IMG/VR virus record: IMGVR_UViG_3300026488_000042
Span: 1-32,694 of that record
Length of the DNA stretch: 32,694 nucleotides
Source of the DNA: a virus
Strand: one strand, 5' to 3'
The translations under genes and the position numbers were made by a program. Below the pieces are notes generated by a model. It was given only the letters and a program-made list of their open reading frames with translations. It did no database searches and was not told where the DNA came from. Shown here piece after piece: positions 1 through 5,516 of the stretch; position 1 is the first letter of the stretch; the number at the start of each line of letters is the position of its first letter.

Positions 1-395
1 CTTTTATGCCCACCATCGTAAGGAACTGCCAAACCACTTTTTAAAAGCTCACTCGCATAAGATACATTATTATCAAGATAAACATCTGCAACTATTCTAA
101 AATACTTACCTCTTTTAATATTTCTTAATTCTATTACTTTACTATTAAAAAGCAACTCTTTAGCTATTTCTTTAGCTTTATATCCTAAAAGTTTTTCGCA
201 CTTTTTTCGTGTTCTAAGCTCTGGCGTATCTATTCCCCTTACTCTTATAGATATTTTTTTACCTACAATACTAGGATAGCTATTTATATTCACTTTAAAA
301 GTATCTCCATCATAAACACTTACTAACTTACTTACATTTACATCATCATAAGAAAATAGACTTACATACATTAATAACAATAATAATTTTTTCAT
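1..395 (-). CDS. Secreted thermonuclease (SNase family), 3' end outside window
   Basis: A reading frame starts at ATG 395 and runs off the left edge after 131 codons without a stop. Residues 1-15 are a Lys-Lys start plus a Leu-rich stretch, consistent with a Sec signal peptide. The body has the staphylococcal nuclease signature: DGDT at 29-32, then R51, D56, T57 and E59 in the RVRGIDTPE block, and R100 in KYFRIVADVY. These match the calcium-binding and catalytic Asp/Arg/Glu/Arg set of the family, so a Ca-dependent sugar-nonspecific nuclease acting outside the cytoplasm is likely. An AAGG lies 11 nt before the ATG, and an extended -10 (TGC-TATAAT, 429-437) lies further upstream. It is divergent from the phage early operon. 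It could be a host gene next to a prophage or phage cargo; the shared operator-like palindromes favour joint control. Confidence 0.88.
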   Translation of the reverse strand, partial: MKKLLLLLMYVSLFSYDDVNVSKLVSVYDGDTFKVNINSYPSIVGKKISIRVRGIDTPELRTRKKCEKLLGYKAKEIAKELLFNSKVIELRNIKRGKYFRIVADVYLDNNVSYASELLKSGLAVPYDGGHK

Positions 396-428
396 TTTAA
401 ATTATACCTTTTTTTAATTTCAAAAAGA

Positions 429-437
429 ATTATAGCA
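429..437 (-). promoter_or_regulatory. Extended -10 promoter for the nuclease gene
   Basis: Reading the minus strand gives TGCTATAAT, a perfect TATAAT with an extended TGn. The expected -35 window (about 452-457) falls on the right half of the palindrome at 442-456, so a protein bound there would block this promoter. The predicted leader is about 26 nt. Confidence 0.55.
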
Positions 438-441
438 TAAA

Positions 442-456
442 GTAAGAATATCTTAC
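442..456. promoter_or_regulatory. Operator-like palindrome 1
   Basis: GTAAGAATATCTTAC is a perfect inverted repeat with 6-bp arms and a 3-bp centre. A near-identical copy starts 34 bp downstream. It sits over the -35 region of the minus-strand nuclease promoter and just upstream of a plus-strand TATAAT (467-472). The paired layout is typical of a dimeric repressor, but no repressor gene is visible in this window. Confidence 0.55.
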
Positions 457-466
457 ATATTTAAAC

Positions 467-472
467 TATAAT
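467..472 (+). promoter_or_regulatory. Plus-strand -10 between the two palindromes
   Basis: A perfect TATAAT lies in an AT-rich stretch, 10 bp after the first palindrome and 3 bp before the second. The start point would be about 479, inside palindrome 2, so occupancy of either site should repress it. No clear -35 is visible. The transcript would enter the 480-859 region, which lacks a convincing plus-strand gene before 860. Confidence 0.45.
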
Positions 473-475
473 TAA

Positions 476-490
476 GTAAGTATATCTTAC
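476..490. promoter_or_regulatory. Operator-like palindrome 2
   Basis: GTAAGTATATCTTAC differs from palindrome 1 at one base (T for A at position 6), leaving 5-bp perfect arms. It overlaps the predicted start point of the plus-strand promoter at 467-472. Confidence 0.55.
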
Positions 491-681
491 AATTCTCTTA
501 ACAAAACGAAAAACAGCTTTTAAAAGTTGGCTTCGCTTTGAGTTCTAACAAGTTCGATTATGAAGAATGAAGTAAGAGTGTGCTTATGCGTTAAGTCTCT
601 TTGCTTGTTGGAATTGTTTATATTGTCGCTAAATCGGAAGCCCTGCATCTTGTGGCTCACTAGCTTGTGTCTAGTATAAAA
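491..681. other. Non-coding, locally GC-richer stretch
   Basis: This part of the 464-bp gap between the nuclease and the first early ORF has no convincing gene. Base composition is visibly richer in G+C than in flanking genes. A minus-strand frame (520-747) ends here in QSEANF, but its start is poorly supported. A 39-codon plus-strand frame (560-679) is Cys/Leu-rich with no ribosome binding site. It may be a regulatory RNA, an attachment region or a gene remnant. Confidence 0.4.
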
Positions 682-726
682 CGGACAAAAGAGTTTATAT
701 AACCATATAATAAAGTCGTTCACCAC
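520..726 (-). CDS. Doubtful small ORF, 68-75 aa
   Basis: An open frame could start at GTG 726 or 723, or at an upstream GTG at 747. The minus strand has a very strong Shine-Dalgarno match (AAGGAGGTG), but it overlaps the GTG codons and leaves almost no spacer, and no ATG lies at a usual distance. The predicted protein (VNDFIIWLYKLF at its start, RTQSEANF at its end) shows no recognisable domain. The frame is punctuated by the palindrome at 695-710. It may be a real small protein, a remnant, or chance within a structured non-coding region. It is included because the SD match is exceptional for this sequence. Confidence 0.2.
   Translation of the reverse strand: MVNDFIIWLYKLFCPFYTRHKLVSHKMQGFRFSDNINNSNKQRDLTHKHTLTSFFIIELVRTQSEANF
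682..711 (+). promoter_or_regulatory. Early operon promoter (predicted)
   Basis: CGGACA at 682-687 (GACA of the -35 consensus) is separated by 18 bp from a perfect TATAAT at 706-711. The -10 overlaps the right arm of the quasi-palindrome at 695-710, so it is probably regulated there. The start point would be near 718, giving a leader of about 140 nt before the first early ORF. Confidence 0.5.
695..710. repeat. 16-bp inverted repeat, left copy
   Basis: TTATATAACCATATAA is the exact reverse complement of positions 775-790. Each copy is itself a quasi-palindrome (TTATAT, a 4-bp asymmetric centre, ATATAA). It overlaps the predicted early -10 box, so it is a candidate operator. The two copies could also pair in RNA across a 64-nt loop. 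Confidence 0.6.
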
Positions 727-774
727 CTCCTTTTTTAAATTTCGCACGTTACAAATAGGTAGAGAACTAGCCTT

Positions 775-790
775 TTATATGGTTATATAA
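775..790. repeat. 16-bp inverted repeat, right copy
   Basis: TTATATGGTTATATAA is a perfect reverse complement of 695-710. It lies in the predicted leader of the early operon, inside a potential CCTTTT/AAAAGG pairing (771-776 with 804-809). A second operator site and an RNA stem are both possible. Confidence 0.6.
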
Positions 791-815
791 GCCCTCGTGC
801 TTAAAAGGAATAGTT

Positions 816-850
816 GCCGATGGCAGTCGGCTAAATCAATACAAAAGAGG
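816..850 (+). promoter_or_regulatory. Leader hairpin plus ATCAATACAAAAG motif before the first early ORF
   Basis: GCCGA (816-820) and TCGGC (827-831) form a 5-bp stem with a 6-nt loop. It is followed by ATCAATACAAAAGAGG, which contains the ribosome binding site of the ORF at 860. Related leader motifs precede three minus-strand virion genes, so this is probably a translation or mRNA-stability element rather than chance. There is no U-tract, so it is not a canonical terminator. Confidence 0.5.
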
Positions 851-859
851 TACAAAATT

Positions 860-967
860 ATGAGTATAAAAAGAATAAATAAGCTTTTAAAAATAGCTTT
901 AGAATTTGATGAGAAAATAACCGTTGCAGAGTTTGGAAAAATGGTTAAGGAGTTAAAAAATGATTAA
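860..967 (+). CDS. Small early protein, 35 aa
   Basis: ATG at 860 follows AGAGG with a 10-nt spacer. The protein starts MSIKRINKLLKIALEFDEK, is Lys-rich and is probably helical; no domain is recognised. Its stop overlaps the next start: the 80-aa ORF begins at 960, inside its last codons (ATGATTAA). This argues for translational coupling and supports both as real. As the first gene of the early operon, downstream of two possible operator sets, it could be a small regulator or an anti-host peptide, but nothing in the sequence assigns a function. Confidence 0.5.
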   Translation: MSIKRINKLLKIALEFDEKITVAEFGKMVKELKND

Positions 968-1202
968 TTTTAAAAATGAAGATGAATTTTTAGCCCACTT
1001 CTGTAAGGAAGACGAAACAGTAACAATTAAAGCTATTGATTTACAGAGATACATGATTGATAAAAATAAACTTGAACGAAAATTGAAAATGCAAAATAAA
1101 GTCATTGAAGATTTAAAATATAAACTAGACTTGAAAAGTGCGAAAATAGCTTCTCTTGAACTTGATAGCTTTTCAACTTATACACTTGATTTGAGTGCAT
1201 GA
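960..1202 (+). CDS. Hypothetical early protein with coiled coil, 80 aa
   Basis: The start codon overlaps the end of the 35-aa ORF, and AAGGAG lies upstream within that ORF. Residues about 25-66 are rich in Lys, Leu and Glu with heptad-like spacing (KNKLERKLKMQNKVIEDLKY), suggesting a coiled coil and dimerisation. The N-terminal 25 residues are acidic and could form a small separate domain. No enzyme motif or DNA-binding helix is recognised. Its place in the early operon ahead of recE-recT suggests a role in early takeover or recombination, by context only. Confidence 0.65.
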   Translation: MINFKNEDEFLAHFCKEDETVTIKAIDLQRYMIDKNKLERKLKMQNKVIEDLKYKLDLKSAKIASLELDSFSTYTLDLSA

Positions 1203-1210
1203 GGTGTTTT

Positions 1211-1312
1211 ATGAGTAGCTTAATAATTATTTTGATTGTATGTGCTGCATCTGTGATTATAATCGTGGATGTTTATACTTCATATAATAGAAAATGGGGA
1301 GAAAATGAATAA
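1211..1312 (+). CDS. Single-pass membrane micropeptide, 33 aa
   Basis: ATG 1211 follows GAGG with a short spacer, 8 bp after the previous stop. About 20 consecutive hydrophobic residues (LIIILIVCAASVIIIV) form one membrane segment. A short polar, basic and acidic tail (YNRKWGENE) follows. The end overlaps the next tiny ORF, which starts at 1305, so the set looks coupled. Size and layout resemble small phage inner-membrane proteins such as superinfection-exclusion or lysis-timing peptides, but no family is recognised. Confidence 0.5.
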   Translation: MSSLIIILIVCAASVIIIVDVYTSYNRKWGENE

Positions 1313-1388
1313 TTTGCAAAAAGATGCTGTGTACTATGAAAATGCAGTTAAGAATTTTAGAAAACAATTTAAGGAGATGAAAAAATGA
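1305..1388 (+). CDS. Micropeptide of 27 aa between membrane peptide and recE
   Basis: ATG 1305 overlaps the end of the 33-aa ORF (ATGAATAA) and sits behind GGGGAGAA, a good ribosome binding site. The stop overlaps the start of the exonuclease gene (ATGA at 1385-1388). The peptide is Lys/Asn-rich and helical (MNNLQKDAVYYENAVKNF). It may simply be a coupling leader that carries ribosomes to the recE start: its last codons contain AAGGAG, the exonuclease Shine-Dalgarno. Confidence 0.45.
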   Translation: MNNLQKDAVYYENAVKNFRKQFKEMKK

Positions 1389-2185
1389 GTGCAATTCCTA
1401 AAATAATAAATAAGATGAGTGATAAAGAATATTTTGCGGTTGATGCTTTATCAAATAGTGATTTCAGATTGCTAAAAGAGAGTGTTTTACACTATGAAAA
1501 TAAGGAACTTTTTAAACTAGAAAGTACATCATTAACACTCGGTAGTGCTGTTCATAAGTTAGTTTTAGAGCCTGAAACTTTTAATGATGATTTTATTATA
1601 GAAGACTTTGAGGGTGCGGACTTAAACAAAAACACAAAGCTTTATAAAGAGGCTAAAACTAAATGGCTTGATAGTGTAGGAGATAGAGAAGTTTTATCTA
1701 AAGATTTATTTGAGCAGGTTGTAAAAATGGCACGAAATGTTAAAGCCATTGCGGGTGGATTACTTCAAGGCGGATTAGCTGAAAGAGCATTTTTTAGTGA
1801 GTTTGATAATGTTCCTGTAAAGTGTAAAGCTGATTATTACATAGAGAGTGCAGGTGTTGTTATTGATTTGAAAACAACTAAGAGTATTAAGGACTTTAAA
1901 AAAGCTGTTTTAGAGTATGGATATGGTACGCAGTCGGCTTTTTATACAGATGTTATAAGCTCACTTGGTTATAGAGCTGAAAGATTTGTTTTTATACTTG
2001 TTGAAACTACTAAGCCTTACATGGTTAGTGTTCAAGAGATGGAATTTGTGGGTATTGAAGAGGGTCGTGCAATTTATAGCGAATTGCTTGAAACTTGGAA
2101 GAGTTATAAAAAAGATAATGTCGTCAATGTGATTAAAACTACAAACTACCCTGAATGGTGGCTTGAAAAAAGAAGAGGTGTTTAA
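1385..2185 (+). CDS. RecE-like exodeoxyribonuclease (PD-(D/E)XK superfamily)
   Basis: This 266-aa protein resembles the nuclease domain of exodeoxyribonuclease VIII and related phage enzymes. These degrade the 5' strand of double-stranded DNA to make 3' overhangs for an annealing partner. Visible motifs in order: the LTLGSAVHKLVLEP block with H57, E133 in LAERAFF, D150 in KCKADYY, the catalytic D161-L-K163 of VIDLKTT, and the Q183/Y187 helix (YGTQSAFYTD). These match the expected H, E, D, ExK and QxxxY layout. It lacks the long N-terminal region of E. coli RecE, as phage versions often do. The recT-like gene starts one base after its stop, the standard partner arrangement. Confidence 0.88.
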   Translation: MSAIPKIINKMSDKEYFAVDALSNSDFRLLKESVLHYENKELFKLESTSLTLGSAVHKLVLEPETFNDDFIIEDFEGADLNKNTKLYKEAKTKWLDSVGDREVLSKDLFEQVVKMARNVKAIAGGLLQGGLAERAFFSEFDNVPVKCKADYYIESAGVVIDLKTTKSIKDFKKAVLEYGYGTQSAFYTDVISSLGYRAERFVFILVETTKPYMVSVQEMEFVGIEEGRAIYSELLETWKSYKKDNVVNVIKTTNYPEWWLEKRRGV

Positions 2186-2186
2186 A

Positions 2187-3011
2187 ATGGGTGCATTAGT
2201 AAATTTAGATAAAGAAGAGAGACTTTTAGAGTTAGAAGTAAAAAGATTTGAACTTGAACAGCGTAGAGCTATGGCACTAAGTAAAAGTGCCTTTTTTCCT
2301 GATAATTTAAAGGGAGATGTTGCAAGTGCAGTAATTATCTATGACTTAGCAAGTCGTATGAATGTAAGTGTGATGGAGATAGCACAAAGTATCTATATTA
2401 TCTATAACAAACCGTCTTTTTCAACAAGCTACTTAGTAGCAAGGCTTAATACAAGCGGTCGTATAAAAGGTAGTTTAGTGACTGTAATAAGCGATGATAA
2501 ACAGAGTGCTTACTCTTATGCTATTGATGCAGAAACAGGCGAGAAACTTATAGGAATGACTTACACAATAGAGATAGCAAAAAAAGAGGGATTATTATCT
2601 AAAAAAGGTAGTAAGTGGCTAACAATGCCAGAATTGATGCTTAGAAAAAGAAGTCAATCAAGCTTCATTAATGAGTTTTTTCCAGAAGTAAAATTTGGTA
2701 TGCAAACAGTTGAAGAGATTGAAGATACACATATTATTGAAACATCAGTACCTACGAATAATGATACAGTAGATTTAAACAAAATGATTGTTAAAGATGC
2801 AGAAATTGAAGATGTAAAACCTAAAAAAACAAAAGTAAAAAAATCTCCTGCACCTAAACAAGAAAAAGATTTACTAGATGGTGTTGATGTAGAAATAAAC
2901 TATGAAACAATAAATCAAGAAACTGGAGAAGTAAAACCTTATAAGCCTAATATGGATTTACTAGATGGTGTTAATGCTGACGGTACATCTAATAGTGAGA
3001 TGGGGGATTAA
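2187..3011 (+). CDS. recT: RecT-family single-strand annealing protein
   Basis: The 274-aa protein anneals complementary single strands and probably works on ends made by the adjacent exonuclease. The core (about residues 25-170) has the RecT pattern: FFPDNLKGDVASAVIIYDLA, an IYIIYNKPSFSTSYLVARLN block and a MLRKRSQSSFINEFFPE segment. The C-terminal third is low in complexity, Lys/Pro-rich (KPKKTKVKKSPAPKQ) with the phrase DLLDGV twice, and is probably a flexible tail for partner binding. I chose ATG 2187 because AAGAAGAGG precedes it at a good distance and it leaves a one-base gap to recE; a TTG at 2163 in the same frame would add eight residues inside recE. Confidence 0.88.
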   Translation: MGALVNLDKEERLLELEVKRFELEQRRAMALSKSAFFPDNLKGDVASAVIIYDLASRMNVSVMEIAQSIYIIYNKPSFSTSYLVARLNTSGRIKGSLVTVISDDKQSAYSYAIDAETGEKLIGMTYTIEIAKKEGLLSKKGSKWLTMPELMLRKRSQSSFINEFFPEVKFGMQTVEEIEDTHIIETSVPTNNDTVDLNKMIVKDAEIEDVKPKKTKVKKSPAPKQEKDLLDGVDVEINYETINQETGEVKPYKPNMDLLDGVNADGTSNSEMGD

Positions 3012-3014
3012 ATT

Positions 3015-3428
3015 GTGAGTAGAGAGATTAAATTTAAAGTATGGGATGAAGAGTATGAAGAGTTTATTAATGAAGACGAGTGTGTGTTTTCAAATGGAAC
3101 ACTTTTTAGAAATCACAAAGACTACATGAATTTGATAAGCGATGATTTAACAATCTTGCAATACACAGGCTTAAAAGACAAAGCAGGTGTTGAGATTTAT
3201 GAGGGGGATATTTTTTATGATGATGCAGATAATCATATAGGAGTTGTTACATTCTTAAACGGAGCATTTGTTTGTGAAAGCTATTTTGATGGGTTTGAGA
3301 AAGAAGAATTAGAACCGTCAGATAATAGATGTTTTTTAGCAGAAAGGTTAATTAGAGATTATGGAAACGTGTTTGAAGTTATCGGTAACATTTACGAAAA
3401 TAAGGAACTTCTAAATGAAACAGATTAA
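3015..3428 (+). CDS. YopX family protein
   Basis: A 137-aa protein with GTG start, four bases after the recT stop and behind GGGGGA. It has the YopX signature: REIKFKVWD at the start, LQYTGLKDKAGVEIYEGDI in the middle, a short loop with NGAFV, and EVIGNIYENKELL at the end. YopX proteins are frequent in phage early and lysogeny regions. Their biochemical function is not established, and the fold is a small beta-barrel-like hexamer-forming domain. The stop overlaps the next ORF by 14 bases. It probably has an early or regulatory role, by context. Confidence 0.85.
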   Translation: MSREIKFKVWDEEYEEFINEDECVFSNGTLFRNHKDYMNLISDDLTILQYTGLKDKAGVEIYEGDIFYDDADNHIGVVTFLNGAFVCESYFDGFEKEELEPSDNRCFLAERLIRDYGNVFEVIGNIYENKELLNETD

Positions 3429-3564
3429 ATGGCTATTGTATGGAAAAGAGAATTTTGGTCAAAGATTTAAACAGTTTATTGATGATATTGAAACAGCAAA
3501 AATTGAACTCCATCTCTTACGAAAAAGTGGTGGGGATGGGTTTATTTATAGGATTGTTGTATGA
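3415..3564 (+). CDS. Small early protein, 49 aa
   Basis: The frame starts at ATG 3415 inside the end of the YopX gene, with AAGGAACTT upstream as a plausible ribosome binding site. It ends in TGA, overlapping the next start (ATGA at 3561-3564). The peptide begins MKQIKWLLYGKENFGQRF and ends GFIYRIVV: basic, mixed hydrophobic, with no recognised motif. The strings of overlapping starts and stops on both sides support translation. Function unknown. Confidence 0.5.
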   Translation: MKQIKWLLYGKENFGQRFKQFIDDIETAKIELHLLRKSGGDGFIYRIVV

Positions 3565-3647
3565 ATAAATGTGAATGTGGAGATTTAGGGGCTTTTAAAT
3601 TACATGGTCGATGGTGGTGTAATTGTTGTTTTATTGAAGTGATTTAA
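3561..3647 (+). CDS. Possible zinc-ribbon micropeptide, 28 aa
   Basis: ATG 3561 overlaps the previous stop. The peptide has Cys at 4 and 6 and a cluster at 20, 22 and 23 (CECG then WWCNCCF), with His15 between. Two pairs of Cys about 15 residues apart suggest one small metal-binding knuckle. Five Cys in 28 residues is far above the level in neighbouring proteins. It precedes the excisionase-like gene by 12 bases. It may be a DNA- or protein-binding accessory, but its size makes it uncertain. Confidence 0.45.
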   Translation: MNKCECGDLGAFKLHGRWWCNCCFIEVI

Positions 3648-3659
3648 AGGAAAGTTAAT

Positions 3660-3869
3660 ATGTATAAATCCTTAACAAGCATAGCTAAAATGTTTGATAT
3701 AAGCACAAACTACATAAAAAAACATTTTTCAAATGATTTTAAAGAGGGAGTGCATTATATTTATGTTGGAAATTTAAAAAGATTTAATGTTGATGAGATG
3801 CGAAAACTCTTAACAACTAAAAAAGAAAATCATAATGAAAATCCTATTATAGAAAGATTTTTAATTTAA
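3660..3869 (+). CDS. Excisionase-like DNA-binding protein, 69 aa
   Basis: AAAGGAAAG precedes ATG 3660. The first 50 residues read as a small winged helix-turn-helix: TSIAKMFDISTNYIKKHF (helix-turn-helix) followed by EGVHYIYVGNLKRFNVDEMRKLL, the usual pattern in which the element specifies its own wing strand before a final helix. It lies directly upstream of the integrase on the same strand, the common position of a recombination directionality factor. An AlpA-type regulator is an alternative. The C-terminal 17 residues are polar and probably unstructured. Confidence 0.7.
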   Translation: MYKSLTSIAKMFDISTNYIKKHFSNDFKEGVHYIYVGNLKRFNVDEMRKLLTTKKENHNENPIIERFLI

Positions 3870-3901
3870 AGGTGTTATGATGTTATCTCATAGTATATGT
3901 G

Positions 3902-3920
3902 CCACTCTAAAAAGGAGTGG
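3902..3920 (+). promoter_or_regulatory. Hairpin covering the integrase ribosome binding site
   Basis: CCACTC (3902-3907) pairs perfectly with GAGTGG (3915-3920) across a 7-nt loop. The Shine-Dalgarno AGGAG (3913-3917) is partly in the 3' arm, so the fold should reduce ribosome access to ATG 3928. This could be a translational brake on integrase. Confidence 0.45.
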
Positions 3921-3927
3921 TAAAAAA

Positions 3928-4980
3928 ATGGCATCACATTATAAAAGAGGTACTAAAATTTGGATTACTTACTTTGTCGATAAAATAAGACATCGTAAAT
4001 CAACAGGGCTTGAATATACAAAAGAAAATATCAAACTTGTTGAAAAAGAGATTATACCTCAATTAATGAGAAAAATTGCAACAGGTGAAATATACAAACA
4101 AAAGCCTAAAAGTTTTGAATACTACGGCAGTATATTTTTAAAACAGAAAAGTATAAATAGAAGCTACTTTACAGCAGTTGGATATTACAAAAGAGTAATT
4201 GAATACTTCAAAGGTAGAAATATTGATACTATTACAAGACTTGATATTAAAGAATATTTAATATCACTTAATATAAAAAATGTATCACGAAATAAGTATA
4301 AAAGTTGTGTTAAAGAAATATTTGAATTAGCAGTTGATGATGGAGTTATACCTACTAACCCTGCAATTAATATTAGATTTCCACAAAACAAAAAAACTAA
4401 AATTGAATACTACACTCGTGAAGAAGTAGAAAAGTTGTTAAATGTTGCAAACGGTGTAATGAAAGCTTATCTTGAAATAGCATTTAATACTGGTATGCGT
4501 ACTGGTGAAATTCTAGGCTTACAATTATCTGATTTCAAAAATGATGGTTATATTCATTTAAAGCGAACTAGAACACTTGGAATTGTTGGGGATGGTAAGA
4601 ACTACAATGCTAAAAGAAATGTGCCTTATAATGCTTATATGTATGAATTAGCTAAGTCAATACAGCCTAAAGACAACTTATATCTATTTGGAAATATTGA
4701 TGATGCTAGGAAACTAAGGTTTATGTGGAGTAATGTTTGTAAAGATGCAGGTGTTAAAAAACATAAACTCTACGCATCACGGCATACTTTTGCAACTTTA
4801 ATGCTTCAAGAAAGCATAGTTAGTATAAATGAGCTATCGGGTCTATTAGGACACTCTAGCCCTAAAGTTACACTTACTCATTATGCTAGTGTTATAGAAA
4901 GTAAAAATATTGATTTAGGGTCAAACTTTGCACTTTTTAGACACAATATAGACACAGTACGAAATAAAGATGCTCTGTAA
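3928..4980 (+). CDS. int: Tyrosine recombinase / phage integrase
   Basis: A 350-aa site-specific recombinase for phage integration. The N-terminal about 55 residues look like an arm-binding domain (basic RHRKSTG), residues about 60-150 a SAM-like core-binding domain, and 160-330 the catalytic domain. Catalytic residues are R191 (GMRTGEILGL), K230 as the likely beta-hairpin Lys, R285-H286 (ASRHTF), H309 (GLLGHSS) and Tyr319 (THYASV). The first His of the usual HxxR box is replaced by Tyr282, a variant known in this family. I prefer ATG 3928 because AAGGAGTGG precedes it; in-frame ATGs at 3877 and 3880 would add up to 17 residues with no family match. It sits last in the early operon and converges with the lysis cassette. 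Confidence 0.93.
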   Translation: MASHYKRGTKIWITYFVDKIRHRKSTGLEYTKENIKLVEKEIIPQLMRKIATGEIYKQKPKSFEYYGSIFLKQKSINRSYFTAVGYYKRVIEYFKGRNIDTITRLDIKEYLISLNIKNVSRNKYKSCVKEIFELAVDDGVIPTNPAINIRFPQNKKTKIEYYTREEVEKLLNVANGVMKAYLEIAFNTGMRTGEILGLQLSDFKNDGYIHLKRTRTLGIVGDGKNYNAKRNVPYNAYMYELAKSIQPKDNLYLFGNIDDARKLRFMWSNVCKDAGVKKHKLYASRHTFATLMLQESIVSINELSGLLGHSSPKVTLTHYASVIESKNIDLGSNFALFRHNIDTVRNKDAL

Positions 4981-5110
4981 TAGCCTATATAAGGCACTTT
5001 TGAAGTAGTTAGGTACAAGCTAAGCCGAGTTGCTCATAGCCCTTTTTTAGGGGATTATATCATAAATTGTGGCACATATACTATGTACTTAGTCACAATA
5101 TGGACACAGT
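4942..5110. repeat. 17-nt direct repeat flanking the end of integrase (possible arm-type sites)
   Basis: Positions 4942-4958 (CACAATATAGACACAGT) and 5094-5110 (CACAATATGGACACAGT) match at 16 of 17 bases, 152 bp apart. Each contains two CACA-type hexamers 11 bp apart, one helical turn. An inverted ATTGTG lies at 5066-5071. Arrays of short direct repeats around int are typical integrase arm-binding sites in attP regions. The first copy also encodes part of the integrase C-terminus. Confidence 0.45.
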
Positions 5111-5121
5111 GAATTTATGAT
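5040..5121. terminator. Convergent spacer with inverted repeat between int and lysozyme
   Basis: ATCATAAATT (5059-5068) is a perfect inverted repeat of AATTTATGAT (5112-5121), the latter overlapping the lysozyme stop. CCCT/AGGG (5040-5052) forms a small stem with a T-rich loop. Neither is a textbook terminator, but the spacer separates two convergent operons and must stop both. It may instead be part of the attachment site. Confidence 0.35.
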
Positions 5122-5516
5122 GCCTTACTCATTTTTTCTACAAGTCTTTTAGCTCTGTTTCCTACTTGATAATACCACTTACTATTTATCATCTCTTTTG
5201 ATGCTTCTTTATAATCTTCTTCTTCTAGTGCTGCAAACATTTTTTTAAATTTCATAATTCTTGGAACTCCCATATTATATGACATATTCAAAATAACTTC
5301 TTGTGCATCTTCTGCAAGTTCATCAAAAAAACTAACATTATTTTTAACTTCTATAAGCGTATCATTAAATCTTTTTTCAAGTAGTAATGTAGCTTCTGTT
5401 TTATCAAGAGGTAATTTAGTTCCATATCCAATAGTGGGTATTCCTAAATTATCATCATAAGGCATACCTATAAAATCTTCATCCTTTTTTAACTCTTCTA
5501 ATAATTTATCATACAT
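5115..5516 (-). CDS. Endolysin, T4-type lysozyme (GH24)
   Basis: A 133-aa muramidase that cleaves peptidoglycan between MurNAc and GlcNAc to release progeny. The E-D-T catalytic triad is visible as E13 (KKDEDF), D22 (PYDDNLG) and T28 (PTIGYGT), with the same spacing as E11-D20-T26 of T4 lysozyme. The C-terminal SKWYYQVGNRAKRLVEKM matches the conserved WYxQxxNRAKR block. It is shorter than T4 lysozyme (164 aa) and lacks part of the C-terminal lobe. There is no signal peptide, so it needs the holin for access. It is the last gene of the late transcript, and its start shares a base with the holin stop. Confidence 0.93.
   Translation of the reverse strand: MYDKLLEELKKDEDFIGMPYDDNLGIPTIGYGTKLPLDKTEATLLLEKRFNDTLIEVKNNVSFFDELAEDAQEVILNMSYNMGVPRIMKFKKMFAALEEEDYKEASKEMINSKWYYQVGNRAKRLVEKMSKAS

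Noticed and set aside
560-679. 39-codon plus-strand frame, Cys/Leu-rich
   Set aside because: No ribosome binding site and biased composition; it overlaps a possible minus-strand frame.
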